NCBI GenBank assembly: GCA_011947345.1
Contig: JAAVTG010000333.1
Coordinates: 1-64,000, forward strand
DNA length: 64,000 nucleotides
Source of the DNA: Phytophthora quininea
Lineage: Eukaryota > Oomycota > Peronosporomycetes > Peronosporales > Peronosporaceae
Direction: 5' to 3'
Under the pieces are notes generated by a model. It saw only the letters and a program-made list of their open reading frames with translations, was not told the DNA's origin and did not search any database. Shown piece by piece: positions 11,353 through 20,730 of the stretch; position 1 is the first letter of the stretch, and every line of letters begins with the position of its first letter. Made by a program: the position numbers and the translations under genes.

Positions 11353-11517
11353 TCTTCTATCTCTCGTTTGTTTGGAGAAGTCATTACGGGGAACGTGTCT
11401 GTGGCCACGAGTTCAAGTGCTGGATATGGTGGTTGCTGAAAAAGCAGACACAACTAGACACGGGGTGAGATGAACTACAAGGCGACGGCATCAATGAAAT
11501 ACTGTACCTACCGGAAA

Positions 11518-12070
11518 CTTCCTGGAGAACCCGGACATGAAGATCGGCCGCACCGACCCAGACGCAGACCCCAAGGGCTACCGCACCGTCATGATGTTCG
11601 AACTGGCCGAGGAGTAATACAATACGACCGGACTGGTGACTGGCATCTTGGGCAACGCGACGAACCGCGACCAAATCTACTCGGAAGAGAACCTGGAGAC
11701 GTATTTGACGTCTGGAGATTTGGATGTGGGCTTCTTCTACGCGGTGGAAGCGGGCAGCTTGAGCGGCGTCAACTTCATTTCGCTGCCGGAGGAGATCAAC
11801 ATGGGCAATCCTGCCCTTGACGATGAGTACGCCACAGTCTCCTACACCAACTCCGAGACGGGGACAGTCTACAACGGGTCGGCGTCGATCTACACGGTGA
11901 CGATTCTCAACAATGCCACGCACATGTCCGAGGCGGAAGAATTCGTGGCGTATTTGCTGTCATCGGCCGGCCAGACCATTTTGACCGAGCAAGGCATGGA
12001 AGCCGCGAACCTCACGGCCTACGGCGACACCTCGAGCATTCCGGAATCAATTGCGACGTATTTAGCGTGA
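11518..12070 (+). pseudogene. Broken left copy of WtpA/ModA-like substrate-binding protein (C-terminal half)
   Basis: The sequence from 11518 matches the reverse complement of 16313-16867 almost base for base, up to the same stop (…IATYLA). The N-terminal half and membrane anchor are missing and the middle is inverted upstream. An in-frame TAA replaces a Tyr codon at about 11615 (GAGGAGTAATAC here, GAGGAGTACTAC in the right copy). With truncation, inversion and nonsense together, this is a genuine pseudogene rather than a sequencing artefact. Confidence 0.8.
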
Positions 12071-12390
12071 TGAAAGTCTCTTGCTCTCATGGAGGAGTGT
12101 CTGTCACGATCACTAAGTCAAGACTGTTCGGCGTGAGTTATTGAAGGTGGTTATCTCCAGCTTTATCTGGGACTCAATCCTACGTTGTCATACTTTACAT
12201 TGGTAGGGCTGCTATGGTCTGCTCATAGAGCGGTGGTGGTGGTACCAGCAAGACTTGGTCTCGACGTGTCAGTTGTTGGAGAAGAAAAATACTCTCGTAT
12301 TCGCGCGTGACTGCGTTTCGGTCTTCCTTTCGTGTAGCTGTGGATGATGAACGCTTGATGTGATTTTGGGCTGGCAGGTGAGTAAGGCTT

Positions 12391-13422
12391 TTAGACGACC
12401 TGGCCACGCCCCATCGGTGCTTGCTGTTCGAACAGCGTGAGGCGAGCAATGGAACAAAGTTTCCCAGCCATTTGCCGCTTGGGGCGCTGTGTGGACATCC
12501 GGGCTGCTCTGGTCTTCTGGTGGAATGCGAACTGAGCGATCTCCTCCAGCCACGCGTCGTCGTCGTCTTGAGGTGTCTTGGGCGCACGAACAGTTCGCTC
12601 GACATGGGACTTCGTACAATTGTTGTCGGCAGCAGCACCCGGCACACTGGACGGGGCTCCGACCTGTAACTCTGTCGGTCTCGACCAAAACCCGCTGATG
12701 TCGCTCGAGAACGAGTCCCCGGTGCGGCGGTTGTTGTTTTCCTTGTCGTCGAGAGCCACTGTGGTGTCCTGACCAGTAGGCGTGGCGAGGTAGTCCAGAC
12801 TGCCCCACGTTTGCCAGCTCCCGAGCATATCAACCTCGCAAGGCGAAAGTGGTCCATTGACCTCCAGCAGCGGAGTCTCGTCCAGTATGGCACAGTCTTC
12901 CCGTTCTTGCTCGGGGTCCGGCGCAATATCGACAACTGTGTCTTTGAAGCGAACGGTCTTGGTCAGCGGACGAATAGTTCCTGCGAGGTCCTCGGGACGG
13001 ATGGGAGGTCCTGCAAACGGCAGTGCGATGAAGGCTGGCTGAGTCAACGCTGACTCCAGCGCTGCCCACCAAGTCTCGTAAATTGCGCTCGTCGAGGCGC
13101 GCAGGATCACGCGCTGGAGCCATGATCCATATCGGATCCCGAGCTGGAAGCGACGGGCTTGCTTTCCGGTCACTGGGATGAGGTGAGCGCTGGGATCCAG
13201 CGGGATCTCCAGCTTTCCGCCGAAAAGCTTCGGGCGGGTCACGGTGAGCACACCGCGGCGAGGTGCATTCACAAACGGGAACTTCAGCGACACAACGACT
13301 TGGTGCCTGTGTTGAACGGAAGAAAGTCGTTGCCAAAGAGTTAGCTGTTTTCCGGTGGTAATGAAGAAGAGTGATGCGACAACCGCCTCCTACCAGAAGA
13401 GTCTGCAAAAGAGCATGCTCAT
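12391..13422 (-). CDS. PH-like domain protein of unknown function (left copy, intact)
   Basis: Exons 13422-13394 and 13306-12391 join over an 87-nt intron (GTAGGA…ACACAG) to give 314 residues in an uninterrupted frame. Residues about 10-95 have the profile of a pleckstrin-homology fold: strand-rich, with a final helix containing paired Trp (YETWWAALESAL). The rest is low-complexity, acidic and Ser/Thr-rich, with a cluster of Asp around residue 250. A phosphoinositide- or protein-binding role is only inference. A second copy lies at 14964-15993 in opposite orientation. Confidence 0.6.
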
Positions 13423-13739
13423 AGCGCAATAGCGAGCAACGGGGGTCCCCATGCTGCTCTAATTGGTAAGTGGTTGCTAAGTTGGTAGTTGGTTGGAGTG
13501 TTGGTGGTGGTCGCTCCCTACTGCTTGTTGCCAGTAGAAAGCGAATCGAAGAATGGCGCGAAGAGGAGACCGTCGGGCGGGAAGACAGCCGGACGCCTCG
13601 ACAGTGCCGCGCCCACTAAGCGCGTGGTGTGGCTGGTTTGCCAGTGCTCGGTGTCACTTTTCTTTCGCGTCTCGACTTGGAATCCAGTCCGAGGACAAAA
13701 GGCAATGCGAGCGAATGCGGAGCGACTGCAGTCGTTGTC

Positions 13740-14079
13740 TTACGCATTGAGGGCGGCTCGATTTGCAAGCGCCTCGAACAGTTCGTCGATGTCGATGCCT
13801 GCGCAGTGAAGATCGCCGTTGTGCTGTGGAGACACAGTGGGCGCGTGGTAATGATCACGGAGGCCACGTTGGTCACGGCGAATCCTCAAGTCCTTTTTGC
13901 AGTCGACAGCCGTTTTGCACTCGTCAGCAGCAGCTGTTTTGGTCTCGACAAGATGTGACTCAAGGCGGCAAAGACACCGACGGACTAGTACCAGCAGCAG
14001 CGCTGTCTCCGACAGGACGGAGCAACAAAGTTGCTGCCAAAGAGGTTGAGAGGGTCGTAATACCACGGCGAGAAGAATG
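13740..14079 (-). CDS. Unresolved coding end in left arm of inverted repeat
   Basis: The minus strand encodes a GC3-rich stretch ending …IDIDELFEALANRAALNA at stop 13740. Upstream, in another frame, is a hydrophobic segment followed by PWYYDPLNLFGSNF. The two are separated by a stop (TAC TAG) that is present in both arms, so either a short unrecognised intron or a real end lies between them. No family is recognised. The arm boundary cuts the upstream part: the left side has a membrane-like helix (FNLLLVCSAFF) and the right side has a different sequence. Confidence 0.35.
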
Positions 14080-14310
14080 CGCTGCAGACGAGCAGCAGGT
14101 TGAATATGATGACGCATATTGGGCTACAATGGCGCTATCATTATTATGCTTTAGCATGAAGACACCGATACTAATAGTTTGCTATTGTCGCTTTAGCTTG
14201 GAATTTTGCGATCTGTCAACGATATGCTGTTGCTCGCGCTGCAAGGCGGGTGGTGTTTTGCGCATGAAAACCTGGCAAAAGAGGTGGGTAGAAGCGGAAA
14301 GAAGCTATAT
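14080..14310. other. Spacer of the inverted repeat
   Basis: These 231 bp of unique sequence separate the two arms. The right half encodes in one frame a fragment (KTWQKRW) reminiscent of a PH-domain start, and the left half on the minus strand encodes a hydrophobic segment. The two halves are not related, so the junction joins different 5' parts to the same 3' gene. Confidence 0.6.
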
Positions 14311-14647
14311 CATTCTTCTCGCCGTGGTATTACGACCCTCTCAACCTCTTTGGCAGCAACTTTGTTGCTCCGTCCTGTCGGAGACAGCGCTGCTGCTGGT
14401 ACTAGTCCGTCGGTGTCTTTGCCGCCTTGAGTCACATCTTGTCGAGACCAAAACAGCTGCTGACGAGTGCAAAACGGCTGTCGACTGCAAAAAGGACTTG
14501 AGGATACGCCGTGACCAACGTGGCCTCCGTGATCATTACCACGCGCCCACTGTGTCTCCACAGCACAACGGCGATCTTCACTGCGCAGGCATCGACATCG
14601 ACGAACTGTTCGAGGCGCTTGCAAATCGAGCCGCCCTCAATGCGTAA
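14311..14647 (+). CDS. Unresolved coding end in right arm of inverted repeat
   Basis: This is the mirror of the frame at 13740-14079, ending at stop 14645-14647 with …IDELFEALANRAALNA. It differs by one fewer alanine-type codon near 14460. The frame is open back to 13763 only because it reads through the spacer; I do not believe the long read-through protein. Function unknown. Confidence 0.3.
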
Positions 14648-14963
14648 GACAACGACTGCAGTCGCTCCGCATTCGCTCGCATTGCCTTTTGTCCTCGGAC
14701 TGGATTCCAAGTCGAGACGCGAAAGAAAAGTGACACCGAGCACTGGCAAACCAGCCACACCACGCGCTTAGTGGGCGCGGCACTGTCGAGGCGTCCGGCT
14801 GTCTTCCCGCCCGACGGTCTCCTCTTCGCGCCATTCTTCGATTCGCTTTCTACTGGCAACAAGCAGTAGGGAGCGACCACCACCAACACTCCAACCAACT
14901 ACCAACTTAGCAACCACTTACCAATTAGAGCAGCATGGGGACCCCGTTGCTCGCTATTGCGCT

Positions 14964-15993
14964 ATGAGCATGCTCTTTGCAGACTCTTCTGGTAGGAGGC
15001 GGTTGTCGCATCACTCTTCTTCATTACCACCGGAAAACAGCTAACTCTTTGGCAACGACTTTCTTCCGTTCAACACAGGCACCAAGTCGTTGTGTCGCTG
15101 AAGTTCCCGTTTGTGAATGCACCTCGCCGCGGTGTGCTCACCGTGACCCGCCCGAAGCTTTTCGGCGGAAAGCTGGAGATCCCGCTGGATCCCAGCGCTC
15201 ACCTCATCCCAGTGACCGGAAAGCAAGCCCGTCGCTTCCAGCTCGGGATCCGATATGGATCATGGCTCCAGCGCGTGATCCTGCGCGCCTCGACGAGCGC
15301 AATTTACGAGACTTGGTGGGCAGCGCTGGAGTCAGCGTTGACTCAGCCAGCCTTCATCGCACTGCCGTTTGCAGGACCTCCCATCCGTCCCGAGGACCTC
15401 GCAGGAACTATTCGTCCGCTGACCAAGACCGTTCGCTTCAAAGACACAGTTGTCGATATTGCGCCGGACCCCGAGCAAGAACGGGAAGACTGTGCCATGC
15501 TGGACGAGACTCCGCTGCTGGAGGTCAATGGACCACTTTCGCCTTGCGAGGTTGATATGCTCGGGAGCTGGCAAACGTGGGGCAGTCTGGACTACCTCGC
15601 CACGCCTACTGGTCAGGACACCACAGTGGCTCTCGACGACAAGGAAAACAACAACCGCCGCACCGGGGACTCGTTCTCGAGCGACATCAGCGGGTTTTGG
15701 TCGAGACCGACAGAGTTACAGGTCGGAGCCCCGTCCAGTGTGCCGGTGCTGCTGCCGACAACAATTGTACGAAGTCCCATGTCGAGCGAACTGTTCGTGC
15801 GCCCAAGACACCTCAAGACGACGACGACGCGTGGCTGGAGGAGATCGCTCAGTTCGCGTTCCACCAGAAGATCAGAGCAGCCCGGATGTCCACACAGCGC
15901 CCCAAGCGGCAAATGGCTGGGAAACTTTGTTCCATTGCTCGCCTCACGCTGTTCGAACAGCAAGCACCGATGGGGCGTGGCCAGGTCGTCTAA
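14964..15993 (+). CDS. PH-like domain protein (right copy, two 1-base losses)
   Basis: This is a second copy of the gene at 12391-13422. The first exon (14964-14991) lacks one T of a TTTT run, and a G is missing from a GGG run near 15747, so the frame breaks twice. The C-terminus (…GRGQVV) is recovered in frame to 15993. The intron and splice sites are the same. Both lesions are at homopolymers and may be consensus errors; if they are real, only the left copy is functional. Confidence 0.55.
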
Positions 15994-16312
15994 AACCTTG
16001 CTCACCTGCCAGCCCAAAATCACACCAAGCGTTCATCATCCACAGCTACACGAAAGGAAGACCGAAACGCAGTCACGCGCGAATACGAGAGTATTTTTCT
16101 TCTCCAACAACTGACACGTCGAGACCAAGTCTTGCTGGTACCACCACCACCGCTCTATGAGCAGACCATAGCAGCCCTACCAACGTAAAGTATGACAACG
16201 TAGGATTGAGTCCCAGATAAAGCTGGAGATAACCACCTTCAATTACTTACGTCGAACAGTCTTGACTTAGTTATCGTGACAGATACTCCTCCATGAGAGC
16301 AAGAGACTTTCA

Positions 16313-17421
16313 TCACGCTAAATACGTCGCAATTGATTCCGGAATGCTCGAGGTGTCGCCGTAGGCCGTGAGGTTCGCGGCTTCCATGCCTTGCTCGGTC
16401 AAAATGGTCTGGCCGGCCGATGACAGCAAATACGCCACGAATTCTTCCGCCTCGGACATGTGCGTGGCATTGTTGAGAATCGTCACCGTGTAGATCGACG
16501 CCGACCCGTTGTAGACTGTCCCCGTCTCGGAGTTGGTGTAGGAGACTGTGGCGTACTCATCGTCAAGGGCAGGATTGCCCATGTTGATCTCCTCCGGCAG
16601 CGAAATGAAGTTGACGCCGCTCAAGCTGCCCGCTTCCACCGCGTAGAAGAAGCCCACATCCAAATCGCCAGACGTCAAATACGTCTCCAGGTTCTCTTCC
16701 GAGTAGATTTGGTCGCGGTTCGTCGCGTTGCCCAAGATGCCAGTCACCAGTCCGGTCGTATTGTAGTACTCCTCGGCCAGTTCGAACATCATGACGGTGC
16801 GGTAGCCCTTGGGGTCTGCGTCTGGGTCGGTGCGGCCGATCTTCATGTCCGGGTTCTCCAGGAAGGCCTCGTACCATGGCAGCGAGCCGTTCTCCACCGC
16901 CGCGAACACTTCTGCGTACGGAGATTCTGGGTAGTACCCGATCCCGATCGATGTCTCTCCAAACGTAATGTACCACGAGATCAAGTTGCCGTTGGCGTCT
17001 CCCATGAGCAGCTCCGTGTTGACGGACGCGTCGGCACTGATGAACACGTCAGCGTCACTGCCGTTGACGATGAGGTTCGCCAATTTGACGGATCCCTTGG
17101 CCAGCAGCGACGTGGCAATGCCGGTGGCGGCGGTGAACGCCGGTCCCAGTTTGTCGTCCATCAGGCCGACCAGCGAGCCGGCGTGGTAGATGGTCACGTT
17201 GCCGGTGGTGGTGGTGGCCGAGGACTCGTCCGAGGAGTCTGACGACGACGAGAAGACGCCAGTGGCGGCCAGGACGATCACCGCAATGAGCACCATCACC
17301 ACCACAGCCAGCGCCACGCGGTACTTGACGATCGTCGCCTTGACGTTCCACACGGGGGTGGCCTTGTACGGGGTCTCGCCCGGGTTGTCCTCTTCGAGCG
17401 GCGTGAGCGGGGGATTGCCAT
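16313..17421 (-). CDS. Membrane-anchored WtpA/ModA-like tungstate/molybdate-binding protein
   Basis: From 17353 downward the frame is open for 345 residues. A single transmembrane segment (VALAVVVMVLIAVIVLAA) follows a short basic cytosolic stretch, then a Ser-rich linker and a type II substrate-binding fold. Landmarks shared with archaeal/bacterial WtpA are YHAGSL at the start, FISADASV, PDADPKGYRT, EAGSLSG and LPEEINMG. The likely ATG is at 17421-17419 and needs one more C in a CCCCC run (near 17411) to join; that adds an acidic N-terminal tail. In prokaryotes this protein feeds an ABC importer; a type II membrane orientation in a eukaryote would put the binding domain outside the cell or in a vesicle lumen. 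Origin by horizontal transfer is inferred from family distribution. The left-arm copy is broken. Confidence 0.75.
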
Positions 17422-17817
17422 GTTCTTGAGCGGCGGGTCAATCGTCTGCGGTCGGGGGCAATTTCAGAAGTGACCTGGTGGCAGGATCGGGCCGACCACG
17501 AGATTTGCTGCAACGGGCGCTGATAAGTGGAGCGCGTAGCATCATCTCGACTGCCCGCTGTGAATGCTGTCGCCTTCGCATTCACGCCGGACTTGCCTGC
17601 GCTGACCATCGACACCTTCGCTTAGGAGCTATCCGACTGGGCATCGATGACGTCGCAAGCAAACCGCAGACGCAGGCAGTTCTCGTTGGAGCACACCGAA
17701 AACAGCAAGTAAACAGCTTTGGGAATATATTAGCTGGACGTCAAGATGGCGCCGCGAGTTCCTTTTACAGAGCATTGGAGGACACGACGCCGGGGAAAAC
17801 TACCTTTGCGAATTGCT
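17422..17817. other. Intergenic between SBP gene and elongase 1
   Basis: About 400 bp, serving as promoter of the minus-strand SBP gene and 3' flank of the elongase. I see no gene or clear motif here. Confidence 0.4.
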
Positions 17818-18725
17818 TTACAGCTTCTTCTTGGCGTCCTCGACGGCGGGCTTCTTGGGGCCGAACACGTACGCGCGAATGTAGAAGTTCATGAAGAGCC
17901 AGAAGAGCGACTGCACGTACACGAGGTACATGAGCGGCACCTTGGGCGGCATGCCGGGACACTGGCGCGAGTAGGTGAGGTAGCCCTGCACGTTCATCGT
18001 CACGAACTGGATGAGCTGAATACGCGTCAGGTATTTCTTCCACCAGATGTCGCGCGTGTGGGCGCTGACGAAGTAGTAGGTGTACATGATGGTGTGCACG
18101 AAGCCGTTCAACACGATGGTGGCGTACGAGTCGCCGTCCTGGGCGGCGCGGAACGTCACGTAGTAGACGAAGAGCACGGACAGGTGGTGGTAGACGTGCA
18201 GGATCGAGAGCTGGCGCCACTTCTTGCCCACGATGATGAAGACCGTGTCGAAGAGGTCGAGGATCTTGGACAGGAAGAAGAGGTACAGCACGTTGCCCAT
18301 GACGGGGTCGTCGGCCTTGAAGGCGTTGCAGGGCGCGGCCGTGTAGTTGTTGCGGTAGGCCTGGATGGCGGCCTCAACGCACATGTAGGAGCAGGCGATG
18401 ACCTGGACAGGGTTGTACACGAACTGGAGCGGGCTGGTCTTGACGGCGGGGATGCCGGCCTTCATCAGAGCCTGGCATAGAGAAAGACAACGGTCAGCGG
18501 ACTCTTCTTGAAGCAACAATAGACTTCTGGGTAGGAACACACCGTGCCGAAGATGACGAAGAGCAGGTAGCCGACGCAGATGGCGTAGACGCTGGCGAAG
18601 TTGGCGAGCGGGTAGTCGGCCATGGGGTGCACCTTCCAGCCGCCCTCGGGGTCCACCCAGTCGAGCAGCTTGATCTCCGTGGCGTTGGCCCAGGCGTAGT
18701 AGCTCTGCAGCAGCTCGGTCGACAT
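17818..18725 (-). CDS. ELO-family fatty acid elongase (PUFA-type), copy 1
   Basis: Exons 18725-18543 and 18471-17818 join over a 71-nt intron to give about 278 residues. The protein has the ELO histidine box HVYHH, the conserved KxxDLFDTVF-type block (SKILDLFDTVFIIVGKKW), NGFVHTIMYTYY, and a lysine-rich C-terminus (AKKKL) suitable for ER retention. It would be the 3-ketoacyl-CoA synthase step of microsomal elongation. The sequence style resembles oomycete C18/C20 polyunsaturated elongases, but substrate cannot be fixed from sequence. Upstream at 19441 is a close paralogue with the intron at the same place. Confidence 0.9.
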
Positions 18726-19440
18726 GGCGGCTGAGTCTTCAAGTTCCGACGGTGGCGTTCACAGGCGGCAAAAGCGCGAATGAGGAGGCCATCCGCTTGA
18801 CGGTGAGCCGCAGCCAGCAGCTCCAGGCGTGGGGTCAGCGAGCGCCATTGCGGCGGTTCGGGGTACGTACCCCATACTGGAGCCCAGTCTAAACCCCGCT
18901 GATGATTTTGAGTGGCGAAATATGATGTCATGGCCAGCGACCATCCCGAGCCTGGTGCTGTCATCGCCATCTTGGCGCCGCCCGCGGAGAGCTGCGCGAT
19001 CGGCGATGACGCAGCGGCTTCCGGAGCCACTCAAGCGCCTGGACGATAGACGTGGAAGCGCAAGATGGCCTCGCCCGCGGCTTCTTCCGGGCAATGGAGG
19101 AAGCATTTAACACGTGGCAGCTAACGGAGATGGCTCGTTAGTTCTGGTGGTGGTTGCCCCTCCCCTGCGCGCGTGGCGCTGCAACGCTTCTGGTCTCTTT
19201 GCCTGCCCAAGTACGTGGCAGCGGGTGCTGCTGCGGATTCTCATTGTAAGTCGTTGCTACTGCCAATGCAGAGTGGCAATCATGCAAAGCTTCGCAGAGC
19301 CGTCAAACTGCACATTGATGCTGAGGCATTAGCCCCCGTTGGGATTGCATCTCGTTCACAACAAAAATGCTAGAGCAATGGTGCCAGCAAACTCCCTAGT
19401 AGAATGAACAAGCAAAGCTCATTCAACGTTTTAGACCGAT
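18726..19440. other. Intergenic between the two elongases
   Basis: About 715 bp, promoter of elongase 1 and 3' flank of elongase 2. Short frames on both strands show no conservation or domain. Nothing supportable as a gene. Confidence 0.45.
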
Positions 19441-20346
19441 CTACAGGGTCTTCTTGGACGTGGAAACCTTCTTGGGCGCCGCCAGAACGTACGCGCGCAC
19501 GTAAAAGTTGACGAACAGCCAGAAGAGCGACTGCACGTACACCAAGTAGATCTTGGGGATCGACGCGGGCATCCCTGGGCACTCGCGCGTGTACATGAAG
19601 TAGCCCTGCACGTTCATCGTCACGAACTGGATGAGCTGGATCAGCGTCAGATACTTCTTCCACCAAATGTTGCGCGTGTGGGCGCTGACAAAGTAGTAGG
19701 TGTACATGATGGTGTGCACGAAGCCGTTCAACACAATGGACGCGTACGAGTCGCCGTCCTGCCCCACGCGGAAGACCAGGTAGTACACCAGCAGCACCGA
19801 GAGGTGGTGGTAGACGTGCAGGAAAGACAGTTGGCGCCACTTCTTGCCGAGCACGATGAAGACCGTGTCGCACAGATCCAGCATCTTGGACAAGTAGAAG
19901 AGGTACAGCACGTTGCCCATGACGGGATCGTCGGCCTTGAAGGCGTTGCAGGGCGCGGCCGTGTAGTTGTTGCGGTAGGCCTGGATGGCGGCCTCAACGC
20001 ACATGTAGGAGCACGCAATCACCTGCACGGGGTTGTAGATGAATTGGATTGGACTGGTCCTGACGGCGGGGATGCCGGCCTTCATCAGAATCTGCAAACG
20101 TTGGAAACCTCATCGTCAGTGACCACAGACAGGCAAGAGACTTGGAGGGTCTGGAGGTCTTACCGATCCAAACACGACGAAGAGGACGTATCCCGTGCAG
20201 ACGGCAAACACGCTGGCGAAGTTGGCGAGCGGGTAGTCGGCCATGGGGTGAACCCTCCAGCCGCCGTCGGGGTCGGCGGCGTCGAGCAGCGTGGTCTCCG
20301 TGACATTGGCCCACTCCAAGTACCTCTGCAGGAGCTCCGACGCCAT
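19441..20346 (-). CDS. ELO-family fatty acid elongase (PUFA-type), copy 2
   Basis: Exons 20346-20164 and 20091-19441 (72-nt intron) give about 277 residues. HVYHH, the DLCDTVFIVLGKKW block and HTIMYTYYFVSAH are conserved with copy 1, and the C-terminus is again basic (STSKKTL). Most differences cluster in the N-terminal 60 residues and the tail. Tandem arrangement and a shared intron position show gene duplication. The two may differ in chain length or in delta-position preference. Confidence 0.9.
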
Positions 20347-20730
20347 GGTTCTCTGTGTTCTCCCAGTGCTGATCGAGTGCGTGAGAGCTGACAAAGCCGC
20401 AAATGAATTCCGGCGCGATTGGCTCCCGACGCAGCGTTGGCCGCACATTGAGCATGATCATCCACAGCGTCAACACGCCTTGGCGGGGATTCAGTGTCGC
20501 AAACGGCTTTGGCCCGTTGCGTCACCACAGCGCGTCACCACCTGGAAGTGCTCGTACGCGGGCTCATGCTCATCGTCGTGGCGCTGCTGTTCAAAATGAC
20601 CTCCGGTATTATTCACACAAAACGCCGTCGTCGGCAGAGCACTCGCGCGCCCCAGCCATTCCTTCCTCCCTAGTTATCTGCCTACATGCTCTTGATCGCT
20701 ACTCCATTCGTGCAAGCACCACATGAGTTT
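20347..20730. other. Intergenic upstream of elongase 2
   Basis: About 380 bp between the start of elongase 2 and the stop of the WD40 gene, both on the minus strand. It probably holds the elongase promoter; no gene seen. Confidence 0.4.

Larger units (their letters stand above)
11518..14079. repeat. Left arm of large inverted repeat
   Basis: The reverse complement recurs at 14311 to about 16867. Positions pair approximately as x and 28390 minus x. The arm carries the 3' half of the SBP gene, the PH-like gene and a third open frame. Differences are a few substitutions and 1-3 base indels, for example TTTT/TTT in the PH-like first exon and an extra CTG-type codon near 13930. The 231-bp spacer is 14080-14310. 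Confidence 0.9.
14311..16867. repeat. Right arm of large inverted repeat
   Basis: This is the reverse complement of 11518-14079 at very high identity. Homology with the left arm ends near 16867, inside the SBP gene, where the left copy is rearranged. Arm length is about 2.56 kb. Confidence 0.9.

Noticed and set aside
13763..14647. 294-residue continuous plus-strand frame through the palindrome spacer
   Set aside because: Its first half is the antisense of its own second half (a palindrome effect) and has no coding signature.
11518..16867. Inverted repeat interpreted as a transposon with terminal inverted repeats
   Set aside because: The arms contain ordinary genes and meet almost at the centre; no transposase or target-site duplication is visible.
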